DNA of 64,000 nucleotides from an uncultured Lachnospiraceae bacterium (GTDB lineage: Bacteria > Bacillota > Clostridia > Lachnospirales > Lachnospiraceae): contig CAJUBE010000010.1 in the NCBI GenBank assembly GCA_910584725.1, positions 1 to 64,000 of the forward strand. Reading direction: 5' to 3'. The position numbers were made by a program, and so were the translations under genes. Shown one piece after another: positions 8,069-16,994 of this stretch (position 1 is the first letter of the stretch; each line of letters opens with the position of its first letter). The notes beneath the pieces were generated by a model. The model did no database searches and had not been told where the DNA came from. It saw only the letters and a list, made by a program, of their open reading frames with translations.

Positions 8069-8669
8069 GAAGCTTTTTGAGCGGATAGGCGGTGGGAAGA
8101 AGCTTAGGAAGGATCAATGTCTGATTCTGATACTGGCAGGCATTTTGCTCTGCGTCATCTCCCTGCCTGTGGAAAAGGAAAGAACAAAGTCCGGATTATT
8201 GGACACAAAGGATACTATAATAAAAAGCGAACATATGTTTGACGAAGAGGAAGAGAGTAAAGACTATGTGACCTGTTGGGAAGAAAAGCTTGAGGAAAGT
8301 CTGCGGTGCGTGGAGGGAGCGGGAAAGGTCAGGGTATTGCTTTATGTGGGGGAATCGGAGGAAATGATTCTGACCAGAGACGGCGCGGAGGAGGTATCGG
8401 ATACGACGGAGACGGATGCGTCGGGGGGAAGCCGACATATAGCGGAGAGCAGAACGGATAAGAAAGTTGTCTGTACGGTGGATGAAAGGGGACAGAACGT
8501 GCCGCTTGTGGTCAAGACGACAGCCCCCGCAGTGGAGGGCGTTGTGGTGATTGCGCAGGGCGCGGATCGGGCGCAGGTAAGAAGGGACATAATCGAAGCG
8601 ATTCAGGTATTATTTGATGTAGACATGAATAGAATAGCAATAATTAAAATGAAAACAAATAATCAGTGA
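8055..8669 (+). CDS. spoIIIAG: Stage III sporulation protein AG
   Basis: One membrane anchor (residues 20-38, ILILAGILLCVISLP) is followed by an extracytoplasmic ring-forming domain. In B. subtilis, SpoIIIAG assembles into a large ring between the two cells. The conserved part runs through AGKVRVLLYVGESEE near residues 92-106 and ends with VEGVVVIAQGAD, then a region with ALQ-like helix and FDVDMNRIAIIKM. GGAGGTGA precedes ATG 8055, inside the end of spoIIIAF. Confidence 0.93.
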   Translation: MGEAKKLFERIGGGKKLRKDQCLILILAGILLCVISLPVEKERTKSGLLDTKDTIIKSEHMFDEEEESKDYVTCWEEKLEESLRCVEGAGKVRVLLYVGESEEMILTRDGAEEVSDTTETDASGGSRHIAESRTDKKVVCTVDERGQNVPLVVKTTAPAVEGVVVIAQGADRAQVRRDIIEAIQVLFDVDMNRIAIIKMKTNNQ

Positions 8670-8682
8670 AGGGGAGAAGAAA

Positions 8683-9396
8683 TTGAAGAATATGATTAAG
8701 AAGAACCAGATGATGATTACGGCGCTTGCCATTATGATCGCGGTGGCAGGGTACTTGAATTTTGCAGGTACTAAGGTGACGGACGAGGATCTGATGAGCG
8801 TGAGCGGGGAAATGGGGGCGACCGGACTTACACAGGAGGATGCGGATGCGGAATACGCGGCGCTTTTGGATTTGTCGGATGAGGATATGGAGCAGGCATC
8901 CGGCGATATCGAGAGTCTGGACAGCGACGTGACCATGGCGGAGAGCGGCAGCGTGGACGAGGAGCTGGCGCAGGCGCTTGCGGAGGAACAAATGGATGAG
9001 GTGCCCGGCGAGGCGGTCTTTACGTCGGCGGAGACAGCGACGGCTCTTTCCGGTGCGAAGCTGGAGAAAGAACAGACGAGAATGCAGAATAAGGAGACGC
9101 TGTTAGAGATCATCAATAACGCCAATATTAGTGAAACCCAGAAGCAGGAAGCCGTGAGCAGCATGATTTCCATGACGGACATTGCGGAGAAGGAGACAGC
9201 GGCTGAGATTCTGCTGGAGGCGAAGGGGTTTGACGACGCCATTGTCAGCATAGACGGAGACAGTGTGGACGTGGTGGTAAATACGGCGGAGCTCTCAGAG
9301 GCGCAGCGCGCACAGATCGAGGATATCGTTATTCGCAAGACCGGCGTGAGCGCGGACGCAGTTGTGATCAGCACGGTAAATTCTGACGAGAAATAA
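8683..9396 (+). CDS. spoIIIAH: Stage III sporulation protein AH
   Basis: Mother-cell partner of the forespore protein SpoIIQ. A membrane anchor near residues 9-26 (QMMITALAIMIAVAGYLNF) is followed by an acidic linker and a C-terminal domain with the SpoIIIAH signature (residues 130-235, ending in GVSADAVVISTVNSDEK). TTG 8683 is the likely start because GGGGAG lies 6 bases upstream; the first ATG (8692) is too far from it. It is the last gene of the operon; no clear terminator is visible after it. Confidence 0.93.
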   Translation: MKNMIKKNQMMITALAIMIAVAGYLNFAGTKVTDEDLMSVSGEMGATGLTQEDADAEYAALLDLSDEDMEQASGDIESLDSDVTMAESGSVDEELAQALAEEQMDEVPGEAVFTSAETATALSGAKLEKEQTRMQNKETLLEIINNANISETQKQEAVSSMISMTDIAEKETAAEILLEAKGFDDAIVSIDGDSVDVVVNTAELSEAQRAQIEDIVIRKTGVSADAVVISTVNSDEK

Positions 9397-9535
9397 GTAA
9401 CGGAATAATTCCTGTGTGCATTGTGAAGGGTTTTATGATACTATAGAAAAGTATGTTACTTTTACATGCGCACCATGCACTTGCTGGGTATGGATTTTTA
9501 GGCGGCTGGGGCCGCATGCGACAGGGAGGCAAAAG

Positions 9536-10687
9536 ATGAAGAGAATTTTTCTGATCGTGTTAGACAGTTTTGGAATCGGGGAGATGGAGGACGCGGAAAG
9601 CTATGGGGACAAGGGAACCAATACGCTGCAATCCGTGTCCGCAAGCCCCGAATTTGCTATGCCCAATATGAGGACGCTCGGTCTTTTTAACTTGGACGGC
9701 GTTTCCTGCGGGGAGAAGACATCAGCTCCTACAGCCAGAATCGCCCGTATGAAAGAGGCGTCAAAGGGCAAGGATACGACCATAGGACATTGGGAGATTG
9801 CGGGGATTTTATCGAAGAAACCGCTGCCCACCTATCCCGAGGGGTTCCCGAAGGATGTGCTCGATGCGTTTAGCAGGGCCACGGGCAGAGGCGTACTGTG
9901 CAATAAGCCATATTCCGGCACGGAGGTGATTCAGGCATACGGCGACGAGCATATGCGGACGGGAGATCTGATCGTTTATACTTCTGCGGACAGTGTGTTT
10001 CAGATTGCCGCCCATGAGGATGTGGTGCCGGTGGAAACGCTGTATGAATACTGCAGGCAGGCAAGGGAAATCTTACAGGGGGAGCACGGTGTGGGCAGGG
10101 TGATAGCCCGACCCTTTACCGGCACATCGGGAAACTATACGAGAACGCCGAGAAGGCACGATTTTTCGCTGCTTCCGCCGTCGGTAACCATGCTGGATCA
10201 GTTAAAGGACGCCGGAAAGGCCGTCATTTCCGTCGGTAAGATCAAGGATATATTTGCGGGGAAGGGCATTACGGAGGCGGTTTATACGAAGGGAAACGAG
10301 GAGGGAATCGCACAGACGATTTCCTATCTGGAGAAAGATTTCGAGGGGCTCTGCTTTGTCAACCTGGTGGACTACGACATGCTTTACGGGCACCGCAACG
10401 ATGTGGACGGGTATGCCCGGGCACTCACCTATTTTGACGGGAAGCTGCCGGAGATTCTGGACAGGCTCAGGGAGGAGGACATTTTGATGCTCACGGCGGA
10501 TCACGGCTGCGATCCGGGGTATAAAGTGTCAACCGATCATTCCAGAGAACATACGCCGTTTCTGATGTACGGCAGGCACGTGACGCCGGAGAATTTGGGA
10601 ACAAGAGAAACTTTTGCGGATATCGGAGCGACCGTGCTTGACTACTTTGGAATTAAGCCGGAGTTTGCCGGCACATCCATGCTGTAG
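9536..10687 (+). CDS. deoB: Phosphopentomutase
   Basis: Interconverts (deoxy)ribose-1-phosphate and (deoxy)ribose-5-phosphate in nucleoside salvage. It belongs to the alkaline-phosphatase superfamily with two metal ions. Metal-site motifs are VLDSFGIGEMEDA near the start, DTTIGHWE (catalytic Thr) around residues 80-88 and LTADHGCDP near 320. The 383-aa length is typical. ATG 9536 follows AGGGAGG; the open frame extends upstream but without a ribosome site or family similarity. It lies 139 bases after spoIIIAH with no obvious link in function. Confidence 0.95.
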   Translation: MKRIFLIVLDSFGIGEMEDAESYGDKGTNTLQSVSASPEFAMPNMRTLGLFNLDGVSCGEKTSAPTARIARMKEASKGKDTTIGHWEIAGILSKKPLPTYPEGFPKDVLDAFSRATGRGVLCNKPYSGTEVIQAYGDEHMRTGDLIVYTSADSVFQIAAHEDVVPVETLYEYCRQAREILQGEHGVGRVIARPFTGTSGNYTRTPRRHDFSLLPPSVTMLDQLKDAGKAVISVGKIKDIFAGKGITEAVYTKGNEEGIAQTISYLEKDFEGLCFVNLVDYDMLYGHRNDVDGYARALTYFDGKLPEILDRLREEDILMLTADHGCDPGYKVSTDHSREHTPFLMYGRHVTPENLGTRETFADIGATVLDYFGIKPEFAGTSML

Positions 10688-10754
10688 GAACACAGATGGT
10701 ACACTGAATTGTGGTAAGCGAGCGTGAAGTGCAATTAGTTTGGAGGATAAAAAC

Positions 10755-12347
10755 GTGGGAACTTATGCGGATGAAATAAACAGAAGGAGAACCTTTGCGA
10801 TCATTTCGCACCCGGATGCGGGCAAGACAACCCTCACCGAGAAATTTCTGTTGTACGGAGGTGCGATCAACCTGGCGGGAAGCGTCAAGGGAAAGGCGAC
10901 GGCGAGACATGCGGTTTCCGACTGGATGCAGATTGAGAAGGAGAGGGGTATTTCCGTCACTTCCTCCGTGCTGCAGTTTTCCTATGACGGATTCTGTATC
11001 AATATTTTGGATACGCCGGGACATCAGGACTTTTCGGAGGATACTTACAGGACGCTGATGGCGGCGGATTCTGCGGTGATGGTGATCGACGCCTCCAAGG
11101 GCGTGGAGGCGCAGACAAGAAAGCTCTTTAAGGTATGTGTGATGCGTCATATACCGATCTTTACCTTTATCAATAAGCTGGACAGAGATGCCAACGATAC
11201 CTTTGAACTGCTGGATGATATCGAGAAGGAGCTGGGGATCGCCACATGTCCTGTGAACTGGCCGATCGGCTCCGGAAAGAATTTTAAGGGGGTTTACGAG
11301 CGGGAGAGCCGGTGCGTGATCACCTACGCCGATACGGAGAAGGGAACGAAAGAGGGACATGCCACAAGGATTCCGCTTGCGGAGACGGAGAATCTAACGG
11401 CACAGATCGGGGAAGACTTTTTGTCACAGCTTACCGACGAGATCGAGCTTTTAGACGGCGCAAGCGCCCCTTTTGATTTGGAGCAGATTCAGTCGGGAAA
11501 CCTGACGCCGGTGTTTTTCGGGTCGGCCCTCACAAATTTCGGCGTGGAGATTTTTTTGCAGCACTTTTTGAAAATGACGACTACGCCGCTGCCCCGCAGG
11601 GCGGATATCGGGCTGATTGATCCGGTGGAGCATGATTTTTCGGCTTTTGTCTTTAAGATTCAAGCGAATATGAACAAGGCGCACCGGGACAGGATTGCGT
11701 TTATGCGTGTCTGCTCAGGACGGTTCGACGTGAACGAGGAGGTCAGGCATGTGCAGGGAGGCAGGGTGATGCGGCTGTCCCAGCCCCAGCAGATCATGGC
11801 GGATGAGCGCAAGATTTTGAGCGAGGCTTACGCGGGAGATATCATCGGTGTGTTTGATCCGGGGATTTTTTCCATAGGGGACACCGTCTGTATGCCGGGG
11901 GAGCAGTTCTCCTACGAGGGAATTCCCACATTTGCACCGGAGCATTTTGCCAGAGTCAGGCAGGTGGACACCATGAAGCGCAAGCAGTTTGTCAAGGGTA
12001 TCATGCAGATTGCGCAGGAGGGCGCGATCCAGATTTTTCAGGAGTTCAATACCGGCATGGAGGAGATCATTGTCGGCGTAGTCGGTGTCCTGCAGTTTGA
12101 CGTGCTGAAATACCGTCTGGAAAATGAATATAACGTGGAGATTAAACTGGAGAACCTGCCCTACGAGTATATTCGATGGATTGAAAATAAAGATATTGAT
12201 CTGGACAAGCTGACGGGCACTTCGGATATGAAGAAAATTAAGGATTTGAAGGATAATCCGCTTCTGCTTTTCGTCAATCAGTGGAGCATCGGCATGACGA
12301 TAGAGAGAAATGAAGGATTGATTCTGTCAGAATTCGGCAGATCATAA
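10755..12347 (+). CDS. prfC: Peptide chain release factor 3
   Basis: Translational GTPase that removes RF1/RF2 from the ribosome after peptide release. GTPase motifs are SHPDAGKTTLTEK (G1), DTPGHQDFSEDTYR (G3) and NKLDRDAND (G4), followed by the RF3 domains II and III. Length is 530 aa, matching the family. GTG 10755 is chosen because GGAGG lies 8 bases upstream; the TTG at 10740 overlaps that site. It is 67 bases after deoB. Confidence 0.95.
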   Translation: MGTYADEINRRRTFAIISHPDAGKTTLTEKFLLYGGAINLAGSVKGKATARHAVSDWMQIEKERGISVTSSVLQFSYDGFCINILDTPGHQDFSEDTYRTLMAADSAVMVIDASKGVEAQTRKLFKVCVMRHIPIFTFINKLDRDANDTFELLDDIEKELGIATCPVNWPIGSGKNFKGVYERESRCVITYADTEKGTKEGHATRIPLAETENLTAQIGEDFLSQLTDEIELLDGASAPFDLEQIQSGNLTPVFFGSALTNFGVEIFLQHFLKMTTTPLPRRADIGLIDPVEHDFSAFVFKIQANMNKAHRDRIAFMRVCSGRFDVNEEVRHVQGGRVMRLSQPQQIMADERKILSEAYAGDIIGVFDPGIFSIGDTVCMPGEQFSYEGIPTFAPEHFARVRQVDTMKRKQFVKGIMQIAQEGAIQIFQEFNTGMEEIIVGVVGVLQFDVLKYRLENEYNVEIKLENLPYEYIRWIENKDIDLDKLTGTSDMKKIKDLKDNPLLLFVNQWSIGMTIERNEGLILSEFGRS

Positions 12348-12385
12348 AAGATGAGAAGAGCCTGTGGGAAGGGGGACGACTGCGC

Positions 12386-13579
12386 ATGAAAAAGACGGGG
12401 ATACTGCTGCTTTGTATGTTGACTTTGACCGGCGCCCTCTATTTTGCGGGGTGGGGATTGTCCCGGAGCGAGAGTAGTCTCTACAGGCAGGAGAATGTGG
12501 GAGCCGGGGGAGCGAAGCGGGAGCTGCCTGAGCAGGTGCTTACCCGGACGGATGAAAAGCTGCGGGAGGAGCAGGCGGCGTGTTATGCCTTCGGAAAGCT
12601 GTCGGAGGAGGAGCAGGAAGTTTATCTGGAGATTTTGGAGGCGCTCATTGATTTCCGTGAGAACGTAAAGCTATCCAGCTGTGATAAGGAGTTGATATCC
12701 CGCGTGTTCCAGTGCGTGTTAAACGATCATCCCGAGATTTTCTATGTGGAGGGATACAGCTACACGGAATATACGCTGGGCAGCATTCTGAAAAAGATTA
12801 CCTTTACGGGCAGTTATCGGTTCAGCCCGGAGGAAGTGGAGGAAAAGCAGAGCCGGATAGATGATTATGTAAACCAGTGTCTGGCGGGCATACCGGAGAA
12901 TGCAGGTGAGTATGAGAAGGTAAAGTATGTTTATGAATATCTGATTCATCACACGGACTATGATGCGGCGGCGAAGGACAGCCAGAATATATGCTCCGTT
13001 TTTCTGGAGCGGAAATCGGTTTGTCAGGGTTATGCGAAAGCCACACAGTATCTCTTAAACCGGGCAGGCGTGTTTGCCACGCTTGTGCTGGGGCGGGTCG
13101 TGGGCGGTGAGGGACATGCCTGGAATCTGGTGCGGATCGACGGGGAATACTATTATGTGGATACTACCTGGGGGGACGCATCCTATCAGGCGGTGGGCGG
13201 CGGTGATTACCCTGTGGAGAAAATACCGACGATCAATTATGACTATCTCTGTGTCACCACGGAGCAGATGGAGTTGACGCATACGCAGGAAAATGTGGTG
13301 GAAATGCCCGTGTGCACTTCCATGGACGCCAACTTTTATGTGCGGGAGGGCGTTTATTTTACGAACTTCGACGAGAAAAAGATTGAGAAAATTTTTACGG
13401 ACAGTTATGAGAGAGGCGACACTTATGTGACTTTGAAATGCGATGGCCCTGCTATTTATCAGAAGATGCGGGAGACGCTGATCGGGCAGCAGGAGGTTTT
13501 TCGCTATCTGAACTGTTCGGATAAAGCGGTCTCCTATGTGGAGAACGAAAAGCAGTACAGCCTGAGCTTCTGGCTTTGA
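12386..13579 (+). CDS. Exported transglutaminase-like protein
   Basis: A signal or anchor segment (residues 3-23) begins the protein. In the middle is a transglutaminase-like core with a catalytic Cys near residue 213 (KSVCQGYAKA), His near 244 (GEGHAWNLVRI) and Asp near 258 (VDTTWGD). Such secreted proteins in Clostridia are probably proteases or cell-wall-linked enzymes rather than true cross-linkers. The C-terminal ~100 residues have no family I recognise. A GGAAGGGGG site precedes ATG 12386. Substrate unknown. Confidence 0.82.
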   Translation: MKKTGILLLCMLTLTGALYFAGWGLSRSESSLYRQENVGAGGAKRELPEQVLTRTDEKLREEQAACYAFGKLSEEEQEVYLEILEALIDFRENVKLSSCDKELISRVFQCVLNDHPEIFYVEGYSYTEYTLGSILKKITFTGSYRFSPEEVEEKQSRIDDYVNQCLAGIPENAGEYEKVKYVYEYLIHHTDYDAAAKDSQNICSVFLERKSVCQGYAKATQYLLNRAGVFATLVLGRVVGGEGHAWNLVRIDGEYYYVDTTWGDASYQAVGGGDYPVEKIPTINYDYLCVTTEQMELTHTQENVVEMPVCTSMDANFYVREGVYFTNFDEKKIEKIFTDSYERGDTYVTLKCDGPAIYQKMRETLIGQQEVFRYLNCSDKAVSYVENEKQYSLSFWL

Positions 13580-13673
13580 GGGGGCTAGGCAAAAACAAGA
13601 AATTTTGATATACTTAATCCAATATGGGCAAATATTGCATTATGCGCGGGAAACGGCGCGGAAATGAGGATAA

Positions 13674-13832
13674 GATTGAAAAATAAGTCTGATGACCTTA
13701 TTTTTCAATCAGGAGTTTGTGCAGAAGCGTCACAAACTCCCGGATCACAGAGGAGAATCGGAGTATTCCTTCGGAAAACTCCTAAATTCTGCTTGTGTTC
13801 CTCAGCAAAGGACGCTTCGGAAATGAGGAAAA
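13674..13832 (+). repeat. Hairpin leader before gls24 (family 2, copy 1)
   Basis: Three hairpins in a row: GATTGAAAAATAAG / CTTATTTTTCAATC (13674-13687 with 13697-13710, 14 bp perfect); GGAGTTTGTG / CACAAACTCC (13712-13721 with 13731-13740); and GGAGTATTCC / GGAAAACTCC (13760-13782). The block ends in CGGAAATGAGGA, which supplies the ribosome site of the next gene. A related CGGAAATGAGGA also occurs at 13658. The same order of parts occurs before rpoZ at 38930-39027. Confidence 0.7.
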
Positions 13833-13833
13833 C

Positions 13834-14217
13834 ATGGAACAGGATGAAAAGAAGAGCGGTTATGAATCACAGGAGGAGAAAGCCGGGACTGTAAAGATCG
13901 CGGATGATGTGGTGGCGATGATCGCTGCGCTGGCGGCGACGGAAGTGGACGGGGTTGCCGCTATGGCGGGGAATCTCACAAACGAGCTCTTAAGCCGGGT
14001 GGGAGTCAGAGGACTTTCCAGAGGAGCCAAGGTGGAAGTATCCGGGAAAAAGGTAAAAGTAGGACTGGCGGTTACCATGGAATACGGCTACAATATTCCG
14101 GCCACATGCCAGCGCGTGCAGATGAAGGTGAAGAGCGCGATTGAGAATATGACCGGGCTGGAAGTGACGGATGTGAATATCCGCATTGCCGGAATTAATG
14201 TGACAAAGGATAAGTAG
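13834..14217 (+). CDS. Asp23/Gls24-family envelope stress protein
   Basis: A 127-residue Asp23/Gls24 (DUF322) protein: KIADDVVAMIAALAATEVDG at about residues 20-39, then a Gly-rich GVRGLSRGAK turn, then VKVGLAVTMEYGYNIP and the final helix-strand pair ending in VTDVNIRIAGINV. In Gram-positive bacteria these proteins are membrane-associated stress proteins; a paralogue is commonly encoded just before nusB. ATG 13834 has GAGGAA close upstream. A multi-hairpin leader (13674-13832) precedes it. Confidence 0.9.
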   Translation: MEQDEKKSGYESQEEKAGTVKIADDVVAMIAALAATEVDGVAAMAGNLTNELLSRVGVRGLSRGAKVEVSGKKVKVGLAVTMEYGYNIPATCQRVQMKVKSAIENMTGLEVTDVNIRIAGINVTKDK

Positions 14218-14254
14218 TACGAATAGTAACGACAAATAGGATGAGTGGCTGGCT

Positions 14255-14650
14255 ATGAGCAGAAGAGAGTTGCGTGAACAGATTTTTAAACTGCTGTTTC
14301 GGGTAGAATTTAATAAAATGGAAGATATGCCGGAGCAGGAGGAGTTGTTCTTTGCGGATGAGGATGCCGCGGCGGATGAGGATGCCGCCTATATCTCAGA
14401 GAAATATCATAAAATTTGCGAGAAGCTGACTGAGATTGACGCGCTTTTGAATGAGAAGGTGTCAGGGTGGGATACGGGAAGAATGAGCAAAGTGGACCTG
14501 ACGATTCTGCGTCTGGCCGTCTATGAAATCCGATATGACGAGGATGTACCTACCGGCGTGGCGATCAACGAGGCGGTGGAGCTTGCCAAAAAATTTGGGC
14601 AGGACGCCTCCTATGGATTTGTCAACGGCGTTTTGGCGAAGTTCGCATAA
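14255..14650 (+). CDS. nusB: Transcription antitermination factor NusB
   Basis: All-helical RNA-binding protein that works with NusA/NusE in rRNA antitermination. It begins SRRELREQIFKLLFRVEF and contains the conserved ILRLAVYEIRYDEDVPTGVA and EAVELAKKFG stretches. 131 aa. An acidic duplicated tract (ADEDAAADEDAA) at about residues 46-57 makes the first inter-helix loop longer than usual. Order gls24-nusB-xseA is typical for Clostridia. Confidence 0.95.
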   Translation: MSRRELREQIFKLLFRVEFNKMEDMPEQEELFFADEDAAADEDAAYISEKYHKICEKLTEIDALLNEKVSGWDTGRMSKVDLTILRLAVYEIRYDEDVPTGVAINEAVELAKKFGQDASYGFVNGVLAKFA

Positions 14651-14661
14651 GAGGCAGACGT

Positions 14662-15861
14662 ATGCAGAATGTATACACAGTGGCGCAGGTCAATTCCTAC
14701 ATCAGAAACATGTTCACACAGGATTTTATGCTGCAGAAAGTCCGGATCAGGGGTGAGGTCAGTAATTGTAAATATCATACCTCCGGGCATATTTATTTTA
14801 CGCTGAAGGATGAAAAAAGCGCAATATCATGCGTTATGTTTTCTTCTGACAGGCGGGGGCTGCCCTTTCGAATGGCGGAGGGACAGCAGGTTATCGTAAG
14901 CGGAAGTGTGGATGTCTATGAGCGCGACGGAAAATATCAGATGTATGCCAGACAGATCGAGCTGGACGGGATCGGCGCTTTATATGAGAAATACGAACGG
15001 CTGAAAGCGGAGCTTGCGGAGCGGGGGATGTTCGCCGAAGAGTATAAACGTCCGATTCCACGCTATATCAAGGTTTTAGGAGTGGTCACGGCGGAGACGG
15101 GGGCAGCGGTGCGAGATATCATCAACGTGGCAACCAGAAGGAACCCTTACGTGCAGGTGATTCTATATCCTGCCATTGTGCAGGGAGAGGCGGCAGCGCC
15201 CAGCATCATAAACGGAATCCGTGCGCTGGAACGTCTGCAGGCAGACACCATTATTGTGGGGCGGGGCGGTGGTTCCATCGAGGATCTCTGGGCCTTCAAT
15301 GAGGAGGCGGTGGCACAGGCCGTTTTTGACTGTAGTGTCCCGATTATCTCCGCAGTAGGGCATGAGACGGACGTGACCATCACGGATTTTGTGGCGGATC
15401 TGCGCGCGCCCACGCCCTCCGCCGCGGCGGAGCTGGCAGTCTGCGATTTCGGGCAGTTGGAGGAGCGACTGGAGGAGTGTGCGGTCACCATGCAGCGTCT
15501 TTGCAGGAGAACGGTACAGAGCTATCGGAACAGAGCGGAGCAGTACGGCGTGCGGCTGAAGTACCTGAGTCCCCTGTATATCCTGCGCACGAGAAAAACG
15601 CAGTCGGCATCGCTGGAGGAGCGTCTGCAGGCGGCGATGGAGAGAAGGCTGCAGGAGACGAGGCACAAACTTGCGCTTTACGCGGCGCAGATGAAAGGAT
15701 TGTCGCCTTTGGACAAACTGAGTCAGGGATATGCCTATGCATCCGACGTTTCCGGAAAGACCCTGTCCTCCGTAGAGCAGGTGGCGGTGGGAGACCGGAT
15801 ACGGGTCTATGTGAAGGATGGCAGCCTTTTGGCGCAGGTACAGGAGAAGCAGAATGGCTAA
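14662..15861 (+). CDS. xseA: Exodeoxyribonuclease VII large subunit
   Basis: Large subunit of the single-strand-specific exonuclease VII. The N-terminal OB-fold (NCKYHTSGHIYFTLKDEKS at about 33-51) is followed by the catalytic core with VVTAETGAAVRDI, IIVGRGGGSIEDLWAFNEE and SAVGHETDVTITDFVADLRA, then a coiled-coil C-terminal part. 399 aa. It overlaps xseB by 8 bases, so the two subunits are probably translationally coupled. Confidence 0.95.
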   Translation: MQNVYTVAQVNSYIRNMFTQDFMLQKVRIRGEVSNCKYHTSGHIYFTLKDEKSAISCVMFSSDRRGLPFRMAEGQQVIVSGSVDVYERDGKYQMYARQIELDGIGALYEKYERLKAELAERGMFAEEYKRPIPRYIKVLGVVTAETGAAVRDIINVATRRNPYVQVILYPAIVQGEAAAPSIINGIRALERLQADTIIVGRGGGSIEDLWAFNEEAVAQAVFDCSVPIISAVGHETDVTITDFVADLRAPTPSAAAELAVCDFGQLEERLEECAVTMQRLCRRTVQSYRNRAEQYGVRLKYLSPLYILRTRKTQSASLEERLQAAMERRLQETRHKLALYAAQMKGLSPLDKLSQGYAYASDVSGKTLSSVEQVAVGDRIRVYVKDGSLLAQVQEKQNG

Positions 15862-16093
15862 AAAGAAAGAAGAAAATAAGACAGAAAAGGAACAGGCGTT
15901 ATCTTTGGAGGAGGCGTTTACGCAGATAGAGGAAGTGATCGGACGATTGGAGACGGAGGACATTACGCTGGAGCAGTCCTTTGCGGAATATAACCGGGGA
16001 ATGGCGCTTCTGGCACAGTGCAACGAAACCATAGACCGTGTGGAAAAGAAAGTGCTTAAGATCAACGAGGACGGTGGGCTGGATGAATTTTAA
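15854..16093 (+). CDS. xseB: Exodeoxyribonuclease VII small subunit
   Basis: A 79-residue helical hairpin protein with the family core SLEEAFTQIEEVIGRLE and LEQSFAEYNRGMALL. It wraps onto the XseA coiled coil. ATG 15854 follows GGAGAAG; the longer open frame from 15818 has no ribosome site. Its end overlaps ispA by 11 bases. Confidence 0.95.
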   Translation: MAKKKEENKTEKEQALSLEEAFTQIEEVIGRLETEDITLEQSFAEYNRGMALLAQCNETIDRVEKKVLKINEDGGLDEF

Positions 16094-16985
16094 AGAGGAA
16101 CTGGAGAAGAAAACAGGGGAAGTGGAGGATATCCTTGCGGCGTATCTGCCAAAGCCTGCGGGGTTTCAGAGTAAAGTGCTGGAAGCCATGGTGTATGCGG
16201 TGTCGGCGGGAGGCAAGAGGCTGCGCCCGCTGCTGATGCGTGAGAGCGCGGCCCTGTTCGGGGAGACGGGTGAGGAGCTGCCCTGTTTTATGGCGGCGAT
16301 TGAGTTTATTCACACTTATTCCCTTATACATGATGACCTGCCTGCCCTTGACAACGATGATTACCGCAGGGGCAGGAAAACGACTCATGTGGTTTACGGG
16401 GAAGATATCGCCGTGATTGCGGGGGACGGACTCTTAAATTATGCGTATGAGACGGCGCTTCGCGCTTTTAGGAAAGCGGTGACGATAGAAGATTACGGGC
16501 GAATAGAGTGTGCCATGCACATTTTAGGACGGAAGGCGGGCATCTATGGTATGGTCGGCGGCCAGTGCGCAGATCTTCTTGCGGAGAGGCCGGAGACGGA
16601 AGTGACAGAGGAACAGCTCCTGTATATTCATAAAAACAAGACTGCCGCGTTGATTCAGGCAGCGATGACGATCGGGGCCGTGCTTGCGGGAGCAGATGAA
16701 GAGGCGGTGGCGCAGATGGAGCGGTGCGCGGAAAATATCGGTGTTGCCTTCCAGATTCAGGACGACATTCTGGATGTGACAAGCAGTCTGGAAGTGCTGG
16801 GGAAACCTACGGGAAGCGATGAGAAGAACCATAAGCTGACTTACGTCGCCATGCATGGACTGGAGGAGTCAAAAAGACAGGTGGAAGCGCTCTCAGAAGA
16901 GGCAGTCGGAATATTGAAGGCATTCCCGCACAGAAACGTATTTCTGGAAACTTTGGTGGAGCAGTTAATCTACAGAGAAAAGTAA
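16083..16985 (+). CDS. ispA: Polyprenyl (geranyl/farnesyl) diphosphate synthase
   Basis: Head-to-tail prenyl transferase that builds C10-C20 diphosphates for undecaprenyl and other isoprenoids. The first Asp-rich motif is HDDLPALDND near residue 80, and the second is QDDILD near 228. KRLRPLL near 45-51 binds pyrophosphate. 300 aa. ATG 16083 lies inside the end of xseB. With dxs directly downstream, it forms an isoprenoid pair. Confidence 0.94.
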   Translation: MNFKEELEKKTGEVEDILAAYLPKPAGFQSKVLEAMVYAVSAGGKRLRPLLMRESAALFGETGEELPCFMAAIEFIHTYSLIHDDLPALDNDDYRRGRKTTHVVYGEDIAVIAGDGLLNYAYETALRAFRKAVTIEDYGRIECAMHILGRKAGIYGMVGGQCADLLAERPETEVTEEQLLYIHKNKTAALIQAAMTIGAVLAGADEEAVAQMERCAENIGVAFQIQDDILDVTSSLEVLGKPTGSDEKNHKLTYVAMHGLEESKRQVEALSEEAVGILKAFPHRNVFLETLVEQLIYREK

Positions 16986-16994
16986 GGGGTTAGT

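Noticed and set aside
9416..9535. Forty-codon N-terminal extension of phosphopentomutase
   Set aside because: AGGGAGG directly before ATG 9536 and the usual MKRIFLIVLDSFG start show that the extension is not translated.
15163..16065. 300-codon minus-strand open frame across xseA/xseB
   Set aside because: Fully antisense to xseA and xseB, without a recognisable domain.
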